A stretch of DNA of 64,000 nucleotides from an uncultured Clostridia bacterium (GTDB lineage: Bacteria; Bacillota; Clostridia; TANB77; CAG-508): contig CAKPRQ010000001.1 in the NCBI GenBank assembly GCA_934182605.1, positions 157,045 to 221,044 of the forward strand. Direction: 5' to 3'. The position numbers and the translations under genes were made by a program. The first letter of the stretch is position 1. The number at the start of each line of letters is the position of its first letter. The notes under the pieces are model-generated. The model was not told where the DNA came from and made no database searches. It saw only the letters and a program-made list of their open reading frames with translations. Shown here piece by piece: positions 61,936 to 64,000 of the stretch.

Positions 61936-62084
61936 GTTACAATTCAGTAGAGGAACATATAGTTTTAGCATAATCGTGATATATAGCTATTTGTGAGTCA
62001 AGACCCGGATTGTGTTACCCTAGCTATGTTTTAACTAAAATAGCTATATATCACGATTTTATAAAATACCATCTGAATTGTAAT
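61936..62084 (+). repeat. MITE-like hairpin element, copy E11 (149 bp, full length)
   Basis: The ends are GTTACAATTCAG and CTGAATTGTAAT. The stem from AATCGTGATATATAGC is perfect; the loop has GAGTCAAGACCCGGATTGTG and CCTAGCTATG. It lies just past the stop of the AAA gene. Its left arm is the same as that of short copy E2. Confidence 0.93.
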
Positions 62085-62096
62085 CATTCAACACTA

Positions 62097-63773
62097 CTAT
62101 ATTTTAATTACTTTAATTTCTGCACCAACTGCTATTACTGCATATTTACTTAAGTTCTCTATTTCCTTTATTTCTTCAAATTCTGCATATTCTTTTAATT
62201 GCTTTATTGCTTCTTCTTCCTTTTCTTTTAATTTATCTGCATTTTCTTTTTTTAAATATTTAAACTCTATCATTACTGCTTTATATCCTTTATTTCTATC
62301 TTTAGGCATTAATAATATATCTGGATACTTTCTTTCTACTTCCATTTCTGATTTTAATCTAAATATTTTTAAATTCATTGCTATACAGTAAAATATCAAT
62401 TTTACATATTTCTCATCAAATTTTATATAATCTCTATTTGATAGGTTTTCTAAATACTTTTGCAATAATTCTACTATTTTATCTATCTTTCCTTCTAATG
62501 CAATTTTCCTTGCTATTTCCGAATAATTTTCATTTATATCTACACTTATTTCATTCTTTAATATTTTTAAAAAATATTCTGAATAAATTTCTTTCATTAC
62601 TTTATTAGGTATATTTAACTTTGGATATCCTACTTCTTCATCTACTATTGTTAAATATCCCAAATAATATAACATAGAAACTAAATCTTTTTCTGTAAAT
62701 TCCATTGCTGGATTAAATTTTCCAGTTATTTCGCTTATTATTCCCTCTCCTGATACTGTTTTTTGTATTACTTTTTCCCTTTCTTCTCCTTTACATAAAT
62801 CTAGCATTTTTCCTAATTTTGTATAATCGCTTGCTATATTTACATCTATTAGTTGTTCTGGTATTCTTTCATATTGTACATATTCTTTTAAAAAATATAG
62901 ACACATATTTGAGTTATATATTTTTTCTTTTCCATATATTGAAAACATATATCCATCATAATTTTCTTTCATTATTGATAAAATATTCTCTTGGTTTTCT
63001 TTAGATATATTTTGGCTTTCCATTATTTCCACTACTTCTTCTTTTGTAAAACCCATCATTTCATTTAAATTTGTATCTCTTGTCTTATCTGAACTTATAT
63101 TAAATCCAGATGTCAAACTGTCTAATGTTATTGGTGCTACTCCAGTTATAAATATTCTATCTACTACACTTTCTGTTCCTTCTTTTAAGATTTCATACCA
63201 TTTTCTCACTTTTCCATTTTTAGATACTAAATTTTTAAATTGATTCGTATTAAAACCTAATAATTCATTTGCGAAATGGTCATATTCATCTATTATAACA
63301 TATATTTTTTCAGAGTTTCTTTGTATTTTAAAAGCCTTAAATAAATTATCTAATATATTTTCTGCTTCATCTTCTGAATTTATAAAAAAGTCTAGTCCGT
63401 ATTCTTCCACAAATACTTTTATTGAAGATATTACTTTACTCTTAAATCCCTTTATAGTACTTTCATTATCAGATGTATCTATTCCTGAAAAGTTAAATTT
63501 TAATATATGATATTTATTTTTCAATTCTGTTGGATTTTTTCCTATATATGTTTCAGCAAATAATCTTTCAAATTTTTCTTTCTTTTTTACATCATAATAA
63601 TTTTCTAACATACTTGTAAATAATGTTTTTCCAAATTTTCTCGGTCTTAAAAACATTATATATGGTGCAGATATATTTTCTAATTTTTCTATGTATTTGC
63701 TTTTATCTACGTAATAATAATTATTTTCTTGTAATCTTTCATAATCACTTATTCCATAAGGTAATTTTTTCAT
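62097..63773 (-). CDS. AAA-ATPase-like / PD-(D/E)XK-type protein, paralog 2
   Basis: 558 residues, the same length and domain order as the gene at 36740-38416: the GISDYERLQENNYYYVDKS opening, Walker A RPRKFGKT (43-50), VIIDEYDHFAN, and the nuclease-like end with YPDILLMPKDRNKGYKAV. The first 40 residues and several middle patches differ, while residues ~40-220 are identical to paralog 1 (63121-63659 at DNA level). The 5' flank with AAAAGAGCAAGATTTTT is shared too. The mosaic suggests gene conversion or a selected specificity difference in the N-terminal and central patches. Confidence 0.85.
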   Translation of the reverse strand: MKKLPYGISDYERLQENNYYYVDKSKYIEKLENISAPYIMFLRPRKFGKTLFTSMLENYYDVKKKEKFERLFAETYIGKNPTELKNKYHILKFNFSGIDTSDNESTIKGFKSKVISSIKVFVEEYGLDFFINSEDEAENILDNLFKAFKIQRNSEKIYVIIDEYDHFANELLGFNTNQFKNLVSKNGKVRKWYEILKEGTESVVDRIFITGVAPITLDSLTSGFNISSDKTRDTNLNEMMGFTKEEVVEIMESQNISKENQENILSIMKENYDGYMFSIYGKEKIYNSNMCLYFLKEYVQYERIPEQLIDVNIASDYTKLGKMLDLCKGEEREKVIQKTVSGEGIISEITGKFNPAMEFTEKDLVSMLYYLGYLTIVDEEVGYPKLNIPNKVMKEIYSEYFLKILKNEISVDINENYSEIARKIALEGKIDKIVELLQKYLENLSNRDYIKFDEKYVKLIFYCIAMNLKIFRLKSEMEVERKYPDILLMPKDRNKGYKAVMIEFKYLKKENADKLKEKEEEAIKQLKEYAEFEEIKEIENLSKYAVIAVGAEIKVIKI

Positions 63774-63825
63774 TTTCCAACTCTCCTATCTTTTTAAAAC
63801 TTTACATATATTATACTATTATAAC

Positions 63826-63866
63826 AATAAAAGAGCAAGATTTTTTCTTACTCTTTTATATTTTTT
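63826..63866 (-). terminator. Intrinsic terminator upstream of paralog 2
   Basis: ATAAAAGAG and CTCTTTTAT form a stem with an inner GCAAGA/TCTTAC part; it ends the leftward gene entering from the right edge. Confidence 0.65.
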
Positions 63867-63892
63867 ATAAACTAATTATTTAAATTTCATAT

Positions 63893-64000
63893 CTACTTTA
63901 TATATAGTGCTACACGGAAACCCATACTAGGGTCACTGTAATCTAGATTAATATTGCCACGCGTAGAGGATGGATATTCTAATCCAAAATCAATATAACG
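63893..64000 (-). CDS. C-terminal end of an unknown protein (partial)
   Basis: The last 35 codons are visible: RYIDFGLEYPSSTRGNINL followed by DYSDPSMGFRVALYIK and a TAG stop. The GFRVAL ending resembles the C-termini of formylglycine-generating-enzyme-like (SUMF1-type) surface domains, but the fragment is too short to be sure. The coding composition has more GC than neighbours (ACG, CGT, GGC). Confidence 0.6.
   Translation of the reverse strand, partial: RYIDFGLEYPSSTRGNINLDYSDPSMGFRVALYIK

Noticed and set aside
1..64000. tRNA, rRNA, T-box or known riboswitch
   Set aside because: I looked for cloverleaf arms, T-box antiterminators and long conserved leaders and saw none; short ncRNAs could still be missed.

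Overview
The window looks like a chromosomal segment of an uncultured, strongly AT-rich, anaerobic, endospore-forming member of the Clostridia, probably a gut lineage. The support is AGA-dominated arginine codons, spore genes (spoVG, spoVS, a ytfJ/GerW-type gene, a gerA-type germinant receptor operon), strictly anaerobic enzymes (2-oxoacid:ferredoxin oxidoreductase, pyruvate formate-lyase with its activase), an oxygen-sensitive minimal SUF-type Fe-S system, and a pilin-like leader of the kind common in such genomes. The lineage assignment is inference. No rRNA, tRNA, CRISPR array or complete insertion sequence was seen.

Layout. 1-7.4 kb: a pilin-like fragment, mnmA, an Rpn-family nuclease, aspS, scpB, murC. 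7.6-12.1 kb: spoVG, a por operon (G-D-A-B), and two small higher-GC single-gene islands. 12.2-20.8 kb: rnr and the complete ATP synthase operon (B-E-F-H-A-G-D-C, read leftward). 21-28 kb: a third higher-GC island, a DUF1540-like gene, trxB, a dTMP kinase, and a recA-recX-scpA-DUF2953-ytfJ run. 28-41 kb: a peptide-binding lipoprotein-like gene, spoVS, ymdB, rny, dgkA, a Fic-like gene with an ordered operator array, a two-component system, an AAA/PD-(D/E)XK ATPase, a Cys-rich microprotein, an RNHCP-domain gene and a fused uridine kinase. 41-45.4 kb: the germinant receptor operon. 45.4-56 kb: a WG-repeat-like protein, tgt, queA, a secreted metallopeptidase-like protein, tcdA, an XRE regulator, pflB and pflA. 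55.7-64 kb: a thioester/Cna-B surface protein with its sortase, a cysteine synthase-like gene, a minimal SUF pair, two small genes, and a near-duplicate of the AAA ATPase.

The strongest result concerns decoding. Three genes (mnmA, the RNHCP gene and the gerA-type gene) are each split by a +1 shift, and all three shifts occur at an in-frame CGG followed by A. Skipping the C gives GGA, a glycine at a conserved family position, and restores a normal-length protein. My read-through of all other host-like genes found no other in-frame CGG. This suggests that CGG is an unassigned or unread arginine codon in this organism and acts as a +1 frameshift signal (C-GGA read as Gly).

A second system is a family of about ten intergenic inverted-repeat elements: long forms of about 141-151 bp and short forms of about 49-71 bp, with ends like GTTACAATTCAG, 7-8 bp target-site duplications on some copies, a conserved loop containing GACCCGGATTGTGT, and stems that change sequence while staying complementary. 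One copy has rewritten the end of porB. A third puzzle is the set of three short higher-GC cassettes, each with its own promoter, ribosome site, single ORF and terminator, placed between host operons.
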